Shown: positions 23,661-32,505 of the stretch, piece after piece
Layout: every line of letters begins with the position of its first letter
Position numbering within the stretch: the stretch's first letter is position 1
Assembly: GCF_900290195.1 (NCBI RefSeq)
Contig: NZ_OLMF01000004.1
Span: 1,888,114 to 1,952,113 of the forward strand
Reading direction: 5' to 3'
Origin: Anaerococcus marasmi
Lineage (GTDB): Bacteria > Bacillota > Clostridia > Tissierellales > Peptoniphilaceae
Length of the DNA stretch: 64,000 nucleotides
Translations under genes and position numbers: made by a program
Notes under the pieces: model-generated
What the model was told of the DNA's origin: nothing
The model's input: only the letters and a program-made list of their open reading frames with translations
The model's database searches: none

Positions 23661-26019
23661 ATTTATTGAAAATTACGTAGAAAACTTACAAAGAATTACC
23701 CTAAAATCCTTCGATGAGACAAGCGATAAGGACAGATACAATGCTCTATGCGATTCAATCATGGAATTAATTAACGAAGAGTGGAGAGCCTGTAAGAGAA
23801 ATACTAGAAACGAGAGAAAGGCCTATTACCTATCTGCAGAATTCCTAATAGGAAGATCTTTAGGAAATAACCTCATTAACTTAGGTATCTATGACGAGGT
23901 CAAAGAGCTCCTAGATGAGATAGGAATCGACTTTGAAGCTATAGAAAACTACGAGGACGACGCAGCCCTAGGTAATGGAGGTCTTGGAAGACTTGCAGCC
24001 TGTTTTATGGACTCTGCCGCAACCCAAGGGATTAATCTAGCAGGCTACGGTGTAAGATATAGGGAAGGAATCTTCAAACAAAAAATCGAAGAAGGCTTCC
24101 AAGTAGAAAGCGGAGACAGCTGGATCAAGGATGGAGATGGCTGGTCAATCAGAGTAGACTCCGATGCCAAAATCGTAAGATTTAGAGACCAACAAGTAAA
24201 GGCTGTTCCATTCGACATGCCTGTAGTAGGTTTCGAAAACGGCAGGGTTAATACCTTAAGACTATGGCAATCTGAACCATTTGAGGAGTTCGACTTCGCC
24301 AAGTTTAACAACTACGAATACGACGATGCAGTAGCAGAAAAAAACCGTGCTGAAGATATCACAAGAGTACTATATCCAAATGATATGCAAAGAGCCGGCA
24401 AGGTCCTAAGACTTAAGCAACAATACTTCTTCTGTTCAGCCTCTATCCAAGATATGATAGAAAAATACAAGAGAGACTTCCCAGAAGACCTACAGTTTAA
24501 GAACTTCGCCAAATATCACGTGATCCAATTAAACGATACCCACCCAATCATGGCTATCCCTGAGCTAATCAGAGTCTTGGTAGATGAAAATGGAATCTTC
24601 TTTGAAGATGCCCTAGAGATTTGTAGCAAGGTCTTTGCCTTCACCAACCACACAGTCCTCCAAGAAGCCCTAGAAAGATGGGATAAGGACATAGTTTTAG
24701 AAGTAAGCCCAAGATGTCTTGAAATAATCGAGAAAATCAACGAGAAATTAGTAGAAGAATTTAATGCTAAAGGCTACTCAGAAGAGCAAATCGACCCATA
24801 CAGGATTGAAAGATTCGGACAAATCCACATGGCAAATCTTGCAATCTATGTAGGATTTTCCGTAAATGGAGTAGCAGCCCTTCATACAGAAATCCTAAAG
24901 GCTGATACCTTCAAGCACTGGTATAAGTTAAGACCTGAAATGTTTAACAACAAGACCAATGGTATAACTCCAAGAAGATGGCTAGTATATGCTAACAGAG
25001 AGCTTTCAAGCTTCATTACAGAAAAGCTTGGCACAGACGAGTGGAAGTACAAGCTAGACCTACTTAAGGGACTAGAAAAATACAAGGATGATGAAAAAGT
25101 CTTAGAAGAGCTATGGGATATCAAACAAACAAAGAAAAACCAACTTGCCAAATATATTTTGGACACAGAGGGAGTAAAAATTGACCCAGAATCAATCTTC
25201 GATATCCAAATCAAGAGAATCCACGAATACAAGAGACAACACCTTAACGTCCTTCACATTATCTATCTCTACCACAAGCTTAAGAAAAATCCTGACATGG
25301 AATTTACTCCAACAACCTTTATCTTCGGAGGAAAGGCAGCCCCAGGATACTTCAGAGCTAAGGGAATGATCAAACTTGCTAATGAAGTTGCAAGAGTAGT
25401 AAACGCGGATCCTGACGTAAATGACAAGATAAAGGTAGTATTTGTAGAAAACTACAGGGTAAGCTACGCAGAAAAACTCTTCCCAGCAGCAGATATTTCA
25501 GAGCAAATTTCAACAGCAGGTAAGGAAGCAAGTGGTACAGGAAACATGAAATTCATGCTAAACGGCGCCCTAACACTAGGAACACTTGATGGAGCAAATA
25601 TAGAAATCTTCGACCACGCTGGAGAAGAAAACAACTTCAGATTTGGTGCTACAGTAGAAGAGCTAAACGAAATAATGGATAGCTACAATCCAGTAGAATA
25701 CTACTCCAAAGACCCAGATATCAAGGATGTAGTCGACAGTCTAGTAAGTGGAGAATTCAAAGATGAGGGATCTTACATGTTCCTAGATATCTACAATGAA
25801 TTAATTAAACCACAAAATGGACAAAGAGGAGATAGCTACTTCCTCCTAAAAGACTTCAAGTCTTACGCTAAGGCTCACGAAAGAGTAAACGAGGCCTACA
25901 AGGATAAGATAGATTGGTCTAGAAAATGCTTGATTAACATTGCAAACGCAGGATTCTTCTCATCAGATAGAACAATCCTAGACTACGCAGCTGATATTTG
26001 GAAAATAGATCAAGAGTAG
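23638..26019 (+). CDS. glgP: Glycogen/starch/alpha-glucan phosphorylase
   Basis: A 793-residue GT35 phosphorylase, which releases glucose-1-phosphate from alpha-glucans using pyridoxal phosphate. The PLP lysine lies in EASGTGNMKFMLNGALTLGT. LGNGGLGRLAACFMDS and GYGVRYREGIFKQ mark the N-terminal catalytic face, and the regulatory N-terminal extension of animal enzymes is absent. Three ATGs (23623, 23632, 23638) are close together; the last sits best behind GGGAGA. The gene overlaps malQ by about 23 bases. No glycogen synthesis genes are in the window, so I see only the degradation half. Confidence 0.95.
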   Translation: MDKLKKNKFIENYVENLQRITLKSFDETSDKDRYNALCDSIMELINEEWRACKRNTRNERKAYYLSAEFLIGRSLGNNLINLGIYDEVKELLDEIGIDFEAIENYEDDAALGNGGLGRLAACFMDSAATQGINLAGYGVRYREGIFKQKIEEGFQVESGDSWIKDGDGWSIRVDSDAKIVRFRDQQVKAVPFDMPVVGFENGRVNTLRLWQSEPFEEFDFAKFNNYEYDDAVAEKNRAEDITRVLYPNDMQRAGKVLRLKQQYFFCSASIQDMIEKYKRDFPEDLQFKNFAKYHVIQLNDTHPIMAIPELIRVLVDENGIFFEDALEICSKVFAFTNHTVLQEALERWDKDIVLEVSPRCLEIIEKINEKLVEEFNAKGYSEEQIDPYRIERFGQIHMANLAIYVGFSVNGVAALHTEILKADTFKHWYKLRPEMFNNKTNGITPRRWLVYANRELSSFITEKLGTDEWKYKLDLLKGLEKYKDDEKVLEELWDIKQTKKNQLAKYILDTEGVKIDPESIFDIQIKRIHEYKRQHLNVLHIIYLYHKLKKNPDMEFTPTTFIFGGKAAPGYFRAKGMIKLANEVARVVNADPDVNDKIKVVFVENYRVSYAEKLFPAADISEQISTAGKEASGTGNMKFMLNGALTLGTLDGANIEIFDHAGEENNFRFGATVEELNEIMDSYNPVEYYSKDPDIKDVVDSLVSGEFKDEGSYMFLDIYNELIKPQNGQRGDSYFLLKDFKSYAKAHERVNEAYKDKIDWSRKCLINIANAGFFSSDRTILDYAADIWKIDQE

Positions 26020-26023
26020 AAAT

Positions 26024-26818
26024 ATGGATGCACAAGCAATATTAGGATTAATGATCCCATTTATAGGCACAAGCTTGGGAGCAGCTTGTGTCTATATAAT
26101 GCGTGACGAGTTAAATATAAGAGTACAAAAGGGCCTATCCGGTTTTGCGGCGGGAGTAATGGTTGCAGCAAGTATCTGGTCCCTACTAATGCCTGCCATG
26201 GATATGGTAGAGGATAAAATGGCAAGGATGGCCTGGGTCCCAGCTGCTATAGGATTTATAGTAGGAATAATATTCTTACTTTTCCTAGATTCCGCTATTC
26301 CTCACCAACACATAGACTCAGACACACCAGAAGGACCCAAAAGCGAAAATCTAAGAAAAACTACCATGATGGTTCTAGCGGTAGTAATCCACAACATACC
26401 AGAAGGAATGGCAGTTGGGGTAAGCTTTGCTGGAGCAATATATGGCCACGGCACAGTAACTATGGCGGGGGCTATGGTTCTAGCCTTAGGAATCGCCATC
26501 CAAAACTTCCCAGAAGGAGCAATTATATCTATGCCCCTAAGAGCGGCTGGAGTAAACAAACACAAGTCCTTCATCTACGGCATACTTTCAGGAGCAGTAG
26601 AGCCAGTGGCAGCAGTACTAACCATCCTCCTATCAGGAATAATGGTCCCAATCCTTCCATATCTCTTAAGCTTTGCAGCAGGAGCAATGTTCTACGTAGT
26701 AGTAGAAGAGCTAATCCCAGAAGCCACAGGAGAAGGAGAAGACCACACCAACATAGGAACCATAGGCTTTGCAGCAGGCTTTGTAGTGATGATGGTCCTT
26801 GATGTAATGCTTGGATAG
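26024..26818 (+). CDS. ZIP family metal transporter
   Basis: A 264-residue, eight-helix divalent metal (zinc, possibly iron or manganese) transporter of the ZIP/GufA group. Metal-site motifs are HNIPEGMAVG in TM4, QNFPEGAII in TM5 and a Glu-rich VVEELIPEATGEGE near TM7. A His-containing loop (PHQHIDSD) between TM3 and TM4 is typical of the cytosolic metal-binding loop. It begins four bases after glgP with no separate promoter visible, so it is probably at the end of the glucan operon. The functional link is not obvious. Confidence 0.88.
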   Translation: MDAQAILGLMIPFIGTSLGAACVYIMRDELNIRVQKGLSGFAAGVMVAASIWSLLMPAMDMVEDKMARMAWVPAAIGFIVGIIFLLFLDSAIPHQHIDSDTPEGPKSENLRKTTMMVLAVVIHNIPEGMAVGVSFAGAIYGHGTVTMAGAMVLALGIAIQNFPEGAIISMPLRAAGVNKHKSFIYGILSGAVEPVAAVLTILLSGIMVPILPYLLSFAAGAMFYVVVEELIPEATGEGEDHTNIGTIGFAAGFVVMMVLDVMLG

Positions 26819-26854
26819 GTTAAGTTAATAAGAAAAATTATATTGAATTAAAAA

Positions 26855-26893
26855 AGCCTCAGACTCTAATTTACTTAAGAGCTTGAGGCTATT
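26855..26893 (+). terminator. Terminator of the glucan/ZIP operon
   Basis: AGCCTCA pairs with TTGAGGCT across an inner CTCT/AGAG stem, followed by an AT-rich tail. Confidence 0.65.
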
Positions 26894-26936
26894 AATTTGA
26901 CACTAAATGAGTAAATTCCTTACCCGCCACCTCGAC

Positions 26937-27554
26937 AGAGATTCCACGGGGAAGCGACGAGAGGTCTTCAGAACTATGGGACACCTCTAGATTGAGTTTT
27001 TCTTATTTATGTATTTTCGTAAATGATTTAATCTTAATGATCTACATGTCATCACAGACTGTAGATCTCTCAGTCGTAGCTCCTTCGAGATGGTGTAAGG
27101 ATTGTTTAGATTTTTTTCAAAGTAAATAATTATCTGCCTCTTAAATATAATGAGTGAGGTTTCTCCACTTCGGTCGAGGTAAGGGAAGAAGAGAGAAAAC
27201 TTCGTTTTCTTATCTCCCTTATGTCGAGACATCTCAAATTCGCCACCTCGACAGAGCTTCCACGAGGAAGCGACGAGAGGTCTACAGAACCTTGGGACGT
27301 GTTTGGATTAAGTTTTCTTATTTATGTATTTTCGTAACTAACTTGATTTTCATAATCTAGGTGTCATAATAGCCTGTAGATCTCTCACATTCGTTCGAGA
27401 TGGCGGTAATTATGTGAATAGCTATAATTCTAGGCTTAAAAGAATTATACTTTTACCATTTCTAGGGAGGTTTCTCCGCTTCGGTCGAAACAAGGGAAAA
27501 TGAGAGAAAACTTTGTTTTCTTTCCCATTATGTCGAGCGAAGTCGAGACATCTC
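26937..27554 (-). repeat. Repeat array 3: inverted A-B-A-B array
   Basis: Two complete A-B units run in the opposite direction to arrays 1 and 2: type A (26937-27093), type B (27156-27235), type A (27243-27403) and type B (27467-27554), with no nested modules. The linkers and arms match those of arrays 1 and 2 when read on the minus strand. There is no gene between the ZIP gene and the GT8 gene. Confidence 0.85.
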
Positions 27555-27685
27555 TTGACTTGCTTTATTTTACCTCTTGGATGATAATAAATAATAGTAC
27601 TTCAGATATTTCATAAGCTCAAAAGTCGATTTTGGGTATAAATTGACTATACTTATATAATATTTTATAAATAGAAAGGAAAATT

Positions 27686-28507
27686 ATGGCTGATGCTTTA
27701 TTGCTTACATTAGATGAAAATTATATACCGCAGATGAAAGTTCTTATGACTTCTATTTACATAAATAATCCAGGAAGGATCTTTGACGTCTATCTTATCC
27801 ACTCTAGAATATCAGAGGATAAGCTTAAAGACTTAGGGGAAGATTTAAAGAAATTCTCTTACACCCTTTATCCAATAAGGGCTACGGACGATCTATTCTC
27901 TTTTGCGAAAGTTACCGACCGCTATCCAAAGGAGATGTATTATAGGCTTCTTGCGGGGGAGTTTTTGCCGGAAGATTTGGGAGATATTTTATATCTCGAC
28001 CCTGATATGTTAGTTATCAATCCCTTGGACGATTTACTTAGGACTGATATCTCAGATTATATTTTTGCTGCGGCAAGCCATACTGGGAAGACCGATATGG
28101 CCAACAATGTCAATAGGATTCGCCTAGGAACTGACACCGACTATTACAATTCGGGTCTGCTTCTAATTAATCTTAAAAGGGCGAGAGAGGAGATTGACCC
28201 AGAGGAGATTTTCTCCTTTGTTGAGGATAATTACATGAATCTTTTCCTCCCAGACCAAGACATCCTTAATGCCATGTACGGGGGTAGGATTTATCCTTTA
28301 GATGATTTGATCTATAATTATGACGCAAGAAACTATTCTTCTTATCTCCTTCGCAGCAAAAAGCAAGCTGACCTAGCTTGGCTAATGGATCACACCGTAG
28401 TTCTTCACTTCTGCGGCAGGGATAAGCCTTGGAAGAAAAATCACAGGAACAAATTCACCAGCCTTTACAAGCACTATATGAGTCTTACGAAAAGATATCT
28501 GGCTTAG
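27686..28507 (+). CDS. Family 8 glycosyltransferase
   Basis: A 273-residue GT8 enzyme, a retaining sugar transferase using a nucleotide sugar. It opens with ADALLLTLDENYIPQM, has the metal-binding DxD motif in DILYLDPDMLVINPL (about residues 97-111), FNSG-like YYNSGLLLINL and the C-terminal HFCGRDKPWKK, which is the family's second metal/donor-binding motif. Such LgtC/GspA-like enzymes decorate cell-surface glycans or glycoproteins; the acceptor is unknown. AAAGGAAA precedes the ATG and a terminator follows, so it is a single gene. Confidence 0.88.
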   Translation: MADALLLTLDENYIPQMKVLMTSIYINNPGRIFDVYLIHSRISEDKLKDLGEDLKKFSYTLYPIRATDDLFSFAKVTDRYPKEMYYRLLAGEFLPEDLGDILYLDPDMLVINPLDDLLRTDISDYIFAAASHTGKTDMANNVNRIRLGTDTDYYNSGLLLINLKRAREEIDPEEIFSFVEDNYMNLFLPDQDILNAMYGGRIYPLDDLIYNYDARNYSSYLLRSKKQADLAWLMDHTVVLHFCGRDKPWKKNHRNKFTSLYKHYMSLTKRYLA

Positions 28508-28518
28508 CTTAGAGAAAT

Positions 28519-28556
28519 AAATAGGAGAAAGGTAGATTAGCCCTTTTCCTATTTTT
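28519..28556 (+). terminator. Terminator of the GT8 gene
   Basis: AATAGGA-GAAAGG pairs with CCTTTTCCTATT with one bulge, followed by TTTTCTTT. Confidence 0.65.
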
Positions 28557-28641
28557 CTTTGAGTAAAAATGTTATAATTGATAGAAGAAAGCTGTTTGTT
28601 CATTTGTCACTATAATCATGAAATAAAGGAATTAATATAAA

Positions 28642-29790
28642 TTGAAGAGATTTAAAGATTTTAAGAAACTAGAAGAATTAGAAAAGGATCGAGAAAATAA
28701 AATTGTAAAGACCAGCATGTTTGGCATAGTTGGAAATGCCCTACTTGCAATATTGAAAGTATTTATTGGAATGAAATCAAACTCCATAGCTATATTGGTC
28801 GATGCAGTAAATAATTTATCAGATGCACTAAGCTCTGTTATAACCATTGTCGGAACAAAACTTGCCGGCAAAGAAGCTGACGACAAACATCCCTTTGGCT
28901 ATGGGAGGATAGAATACCTTTCGGCTATGGTTATTTCGGTAATTATCTTATATGTAGGTATAACATCCCTAGTAGAGGCAGGCAAAAAAATATTTGATCC
29001 AGTAGAGCCATCTTATAGCCTCCTAAGTGTTATAATAGTTAGCCTATCTGTCTTGGTAAAACTAGCTATAGCCCGTTACTTCTTAAAGGTTGGCGGAGAG
29101 GTGAAATCAGATTCTCTTATTAATGCAGGTGAAGATTCTAGGCTTGACTCAATCGTATCCTTATCAATCCTAATATCTGCAGGCTTGTATGTAATGTTTG
29201 ATATTTCCCTAGAAGCATATCTTGGAGCAATCATATCAATAATCATTATAAAATCTGCAATAGATATGCTAAGCAAAACCATATCACAAATATTAGGAGA
29301 GACGATTGATCCAGAACTTGAACAAGAAGTGATAAAAACAGTAGAAAGTTTCCCTGATGTAGAAGAAGCAAGTGCCCTGGTCCTAAGCAATTACGGGCCT
29401 AATGATTGGAATGGATCTATTGATATAGGTATGCCAGAATCTTTTACAGCTGAGAGGCTAGATGAGATAATCAGAGATATACAACTTGAAGTTTACTACA
29501 AACATCAAATAATACTCACTGCGGTAGGTGTATATCCAATAAATGCTCAAAACAAGCACATTAAAACAATCAAAGAGGAGATAAAAGAAATAATCTTATC
29601 CCACCAAGACATAGACGGAGTTCATGGCCTGTATGTAGATCAGCTTGATAAGGAAATAAGGTTTGATCTTACAATAAGCTTAGATGCAGATGATAGGCTT
29701 ATAGTTTTAGAAAAAGTAGTAGGCGATATAAAAAATCACTTCCCAGATTATAATATAGAAGCCTTACCAACAGATGTATGGATTAGATAA
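28642..29790 (+). CDS. Cation diffusion facilitator (CDF) transporter
   Basis: A 382-residue metal cation/proton antiporter, typically exporting Zn2+, Mn2+ or Fe2+. The six-helix CDF domain contains SNSIAILVDAVNNLSDALSS-type metal-site sequence (VDAVNNLSDA), the HPFGYGRIEYLSAM motif and a second metal site in SRLDSIVSLSIL. A cytoplasmic ZT-dimer domain follows, then an extra C-terminal repeat of that domain (about residues 300-382), longer than the minimal family. Start is TTG at 28642, with a weak AAAGGA upstream; no better in-frame start is visible. It is followed after 11 bases by a GNAT gene. Confidence 0.87.
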   Translation: MKRFKDFKKLEELEKDRENKIVKTSMFGIVGNALLAILKVFIGMKSNSIAILVDAVNNLSDALSSVITIVGTKLAGKEADDKHPFGYGRIEYLSAMVISVIILYVGITSLVEAGKKIFDPVEPSYSLLSVIIVSLSVLVKLAIARYFLKVGGEVKSDSLINAGEDSRLDSIVSLSILISAGLYVMFDISLEAYLGAIISIIIIKSAIDMLSKTISQILGETIDPELEQEVIKTVESFPDVEEASALVLSNYGPNDWNGSIDIGMPESFTAERLDEIIRDIQLEVYYKHQIILTAVGVYPINAQNKHIKTIKEEIKEIILSHQDIDGVHGLYVDQLDKEIRFDLTISLDADDRLIVLEKVVGDIKNHFPDYNIEALPTDVWIR

Positions 29791-29801
29791 GAGGAATAAA
29801 A

Positions 29802-30209
29802 ATGAAAAACATTGTAATCAAAGAAGATGTAATACCAAATTTAGATAGCATTCTAAATTTATATAATGATGTTTTACGGAGTGCATATACTAGTGACCCA
29901 AAACAGTTAGAAAATGGCTTGAAAAATTCATTGAAGATCTGGACAGCTTGGGAGGAAGATTTGCTAGTGGGATTAGCAAGAGTTGTTGGTGATAGCTGTA
30001 CTATTATTTATATTCAAGATATTTTAGTTTTAAATTCATACCAGAAAAAAGGAATTGGAAGTCAGTTATTAAAAATAATTCTTGATGAGTATAAGGATAT
30101 TCGACAAATCATTTTACTAACAGACGACACTGATAGATCTATAAGGTTTTATGAGAAGAACGGGTTTACAAAGGTTAGCAACTATAAGACTGTGGCTTTT
30201 ATGAAATAG
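29802..30209 (+). CDS. GNAT family N-acetyltransferase
   Basis: A 135-residue acetyl-CoA-dependent acetyltransferase. The acetyl-CoA-binding motif A is IQDILVLNSYQKKGIGSQLL (Q-x-x-G-I-G, about residues 74-93), and motif B is IRFYEKNGFTKV. It is a compact single-domain protein without a signal. The target could be a small molecule or protein. Short spacing to the CDF gene suggests one transcript, with GAGGAATA as ribosome site. Confidence 0.85.
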   Translation: MKNIVIKEDVIPNLDSILNLYNDVLRSAYTSDPKQLENGLKNSLKIWTAWEEDLLVGLARVVGDSCTIIYIQDILVLNSYQKKGIGSQLLKIILDEYKDIRQIILLTDDTDRSIRFYEKNGFTKVSNYKTVAFMK

Positions 30210-30288
30210 TATTGGTTTTAAGTCTTTTTTGATTGTAGTTAATTTAATTATAGGGTAAATGATTAGATATGTCTTCTTTTTTACAAAA

Positions 30289-30333
30289 AAATCGTGATGA
30301 CAGAAGTATCATTTACTACTACCAACACGATTT
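30289..30333 (-). terminator. Terminator for minus-strand transcription
   Basis: AAATCGTG (30289-30296) pairs with CACGATTT (30326-30333). On the minus strand a T-run follows the stem. It may also stop plus-strand transcripts from the GNAT gene. Confidence 0.6.
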
Positions 30334-30334
30334 A

Positions 30335-30373
30335 TTATAGACCCCTTTTTGTCTCTGGTCTTTTTCTTGGCAT
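30335..30373 (-). CDS. Tiny basic ORF (12 codons) with strong ribosome site
   Basis: On the minus strand AGGAGG is followed by an ATG and the peptide MPRKRPETKRGL, then TAA. The ribosome site lies in the right arm of an 11-bp hairpin (30381-30416), so translation would be blocked unless the hairpin opens. A terminator follows at once. It may be a real regulatory peptide, a remnant of a transposase start, or chance. Confidence 0.25.
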   Translation of the reverse strand: MPRKRPETKRGL

Positions 30374-30380
30374 AAAAATT

Positions 30381-30416
30381 CCTCCTGATTAGTTTTTACT
30401 TTCCCTAATCAGGAGG
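30381..30416 (-). promoter_or_regulatory. Hairpin, terminator-like or ribosome-site-masking
   Basis: CCTCCTGATTA (30381-30391) pairs perfectly with TAATCAGGAGG (30406-30416). On the minus strand it is followed by AATTTTTATG, so it could end the LDCC gene or mask the AGGAGG of the tiny ORF. On the plus strand TTTCT follows. Confidence 0.6.
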
Positions 30417-30464
30417 TTTCTATACACAAAATTTCACACAGTCTCAGCCGCGATCATTTTTTCT

Positions 30465-30593
30465 TTATTTATATTCTTTTTTGTTCAATGAACAACAATC
30501 TAATCTTTCATTTCCAAAAGATTTTTTATTTTCTTCTGCTAGATTTTTCAAGAATTTTTTCCATCTATTTTTTATTGATTCAAATATTTTCAT
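30465..30593 (-). CDS. LDCC-motif small putative metal-binding protein
   Basis: A 42-residue protein. The N-terminal half is an amphipathic basic helix (MKIFESIKNRWKKFLKNLAE) and the C-terminal part reads FGNERLDCCSLNKKEYK. The LDCC-x-LN motif is the hallmark of a family of tiny clostridial proteins annotated as LDCC-motif putative metal-binding proteins; no function is established. The start has a perfect GAGGAGG ribosome site, and TTGAAA-17-TATAAA forms a strong promoter upstream, both on the minus strand. These signals make it a real gene despite its size. Confidence 0.75.
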   Translation of the reverse strand: MKIFESIKNRWKKFLKNLAEENKKSFGNERLDCCSLNKKEYK

Positions 30594-30638
30594 ATTTTAC
30601 CTCCTCGGGTAATTATTTGCAAACCATCTACAATAATA

Positions 30639-30667
30639 TTTATACCGGAAAAAATTATTTTTTTCAA
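30639..30667 (-). promoter_or_regulatory. Promoter of the LDCC-motif gene
   Basis: On the minus strand TTGAAA (30662-30667), a 17-base spacer and TATAAA (30639-30644). Confidence 0.65.
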
Positions 30668-30961
30668 TTTTTTATCTCCATTTTTCCTATCCCATAATTA
30701 AAGACAGGATATCTTTTCCAAAAGTAGAAAGATAAACTTCCATTTCTAATTTATATAACAAGCAAAATGATCCCAGATTCAGTTATGGATAAGGAAAAAA
30801 TTGAATATGTAGAAGAAAATAAATAAAAGACCCAAATCCTCTTATTTTTCATTATAACTAATTTAGTTCTTGTTAAGTTAATTTGATGTTTCTCGTTTAT
30901 CGAGAGCTTTGAACCTCTACAAAACAGTGATTTGAAGCCTTTTGATTTCTCCTGATTCTTA

Positions 30962-31037
30962 TGGTGGAGCATAAGGGAATTGAACCCTTGGCCTCTTGAC
31001 TGCCAGTCAAGCGCTCTCCCAACTGAGCTAATGCCCC
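30962..31037 (-). tRNA. tRNA-Ala (anticodon GGC)
   Basis: A 76-nt cloverleaf on the minus strand. Acceptor stem GGGGCAT/ATGCTCC, D-arm with AGCTCAGTTGGGAGAGC, anticodon stem CTTGA/TCAAG with loop CTGGCAG (anticodon GGC), T-arm with GGTTCAATTCC, and a genomically encoded CCA. The third acceptor pair is G-U, the alanine identity element, which confirms the assignment. It stands alone. Confidence 0.95.
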
Positions 31038-31120
31038 AAGATGTATCCATTCTAGCATAATTTATAAGAAAAGACAAGCGGATTCGATTCTTTATTCGTT
31101 TAAAAAGAGAGATGAAAATA

Positions 31121-31157
31121 GGAGAGCTCCCTAGCTTTCGGAGACTCTCCTTTTTTT
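31121..31157. terminator. Bidirectional terminator at the 3' end of the MATE gene
   Basis: GGAGAG-CTCC pairs with GGAG-A-CTCTCC and is followed by TTTTTTT on the plus strand. On the minus strand it ends the MATE gene. Confidence 0.75.
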
Positions 31158-32496
31158 AAATTTTCTTGTTGACCCAGTTTCCTTGATGGAATCTACGTCT
31201 TAGGCAAATAAATCTTGATGCCTGATCTGATAGGATTCCTAGCCAGATTCCAATTATGCCCAGGCTTAGGACATTTACTGCAAGTAGGGTGACTGCACTT
31301 CTGATGAAGGTTACAGATAATAGGGCTACAAAGAGGGTGTATTTGACATCTCCTGCCGCTCTGAGGCATCCTCCGTAGATTGTTTGGGAGATTTGTAGGA
31401 GAACTATTACTGTTAGAAATCTAGTTATTATTACACCGTATTCTATTATATCTGGGTCTTTGAAGAAGAGGCCAAAGATATTTCTTCCGAAAAATATCAG
31501 TATGATTGAAACTATTACTGATAGGCTAAAGCCGATTTCTTGGCAGACCTTGCCGTAAGTCTTAGCTCCTTCTTTATCCTCTGCTCCTAGGGCGTTACCT
31601 GAAAGGGCTATGGCTGCTACTTGCATACCATTACCCAAGGAGAAGGTTAAAGATAGAAGGTTCATTCCTACATTGTGGGCAGCAAATATTTCTGTTCCAA
31701 GACTTGCTGCGGTGATAGCTGTTACCAGAAAGCCGATTCTTGCTGAGACATTTTCTACAAATATATTTGATCCGAGGCTTGCAATAGATTTGGCGATTTT
31801 TTTGCTAAAGGAAAACTTCGCTTTTACAAACTGATTGAAGTTCAGGTAGGAAGATTTCCTCGTTAGAGAAATGGTACACATAATGCTCGCCACGACTGTC
31901 CCTAGGACTGTCGCAATAGCAGCTCCCCTTATGCCTAGGGCAGGAAAGCCAAAGTTTCCGTAGATTAGTAGGTAGTTAAAGGTGATATTAACGACAGAGC
32001 TAACTAGGTTTGATACGAAGGCAATTTGTGTATTGCCGCACCCCCTGTGGCCAGCATTGATGACCATGGCTAGGGCATTAAAGATAATTCCTCCCATAAT
32101 TATTTGAAAGTAAGCTATAGAAAGCTCATGAGTTTCAGGATTGGACCCAGCAAACTTAAGAATTGGGGAGAGGAAGGGCATCATCACAAGGTCTACTAGG
32201 ATTACGAAAGCTATTACTATATAAATAGCTGTTAGAAGAGTCTTGTTAGCTTCTTTTCTGTCTCCTTCACCCTGTCTTCTCGCAACAAGGGCCGATACGG
32301 CCGCATTTATGGAGAAGAATATGGTAAGGGCTATAAATTTAGGCTGGGTAGTTAGGCCTATGGCTGCAACAGCACTTGGGCCCATACCTGATACCATGAA
32401 GGTATCTATTATGTCTGCTATGGATATAAAGAAGAATTCCAATAGGGCAGGCCAGGCAATTGATAGTGATTTTTTCCAATAATCTTTTCTTTGCAC
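31156..32496 (-). CDS. MATE family efflux transporter
   Basis: A 446-residue, twelve-helix multidrug/toxin extruder driven by Na+ or H+. It contains two homologous six-helix halves, beginning IAWPALLEFFFISIADIIDT and, in the second half, SLGSNIFVENVSARIGF. Conserved helix features such as GMGPSAVAAIGL and IFAAHNVGMNLLSL are in place. The start is GTG at 32494-32496 on the minus strand with GGGGGA upstream. It lies nine bases after the pyridoxal-kinase-like gene, so the two share a transcript. The drug range cannot be predicted. Confidence 0.9.
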   Translation of the reverse strand: MQRKDYWKKSLSIAWPALLEFFFISIADIIDTFMVSGMGPSAVAAIGLTTQPKFIALTIFFSINAAVSALVARRQGEGDRKEANKTLLTAIYIVIAFVILVDLVMMPFLSPILKFAGSNPETHELSIAYFQIIMGGIIFNALAMVINAGHRGCGNTQIAFVSNLVSSVVNITFNYLLIYGNFGFPALGIRGAAIATVLGTVVASIMCTISLTRKSSYLNFNQFVKAKFSFSKKIAKSIASLGSNIFVENVSARIGFLVTAITAASLGTEIFAAHNVGMNLLSLTFSLGNGMQVAAIALSGNALGAEDKEGAKTYGKVCQEIGFSLSVIVSIILIFFGRNIFGLFFKDPDIIEYGVIITRFLTVIVLLQISQTIYGGCLRAAGDVKYTLFVALLSVTFIRSAVTLLAVNVLSLGIIGIWLGILSDQASRFICLRRRFHQGNWVNKKI

Positions 32497-32505
32497 AAAT
32501 CCCCC

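Noticed and set aside
30488..30697. Plus-strand 69-codon hydrophobic frame
   Set aside because: It is the reverse of the LDCC-motif gene and its promoter; Phe/Ile-rich because of AT-rich DNA, without a ribosome site.
30751..31077. Minus-strand frame of 108 codons covering the tRNA
   Set aside because: It reads through tRNA-Ala (the ISSVGRALDWQSRG-type peptide is the usual false translation of a tRNA gene); no ribosome site.
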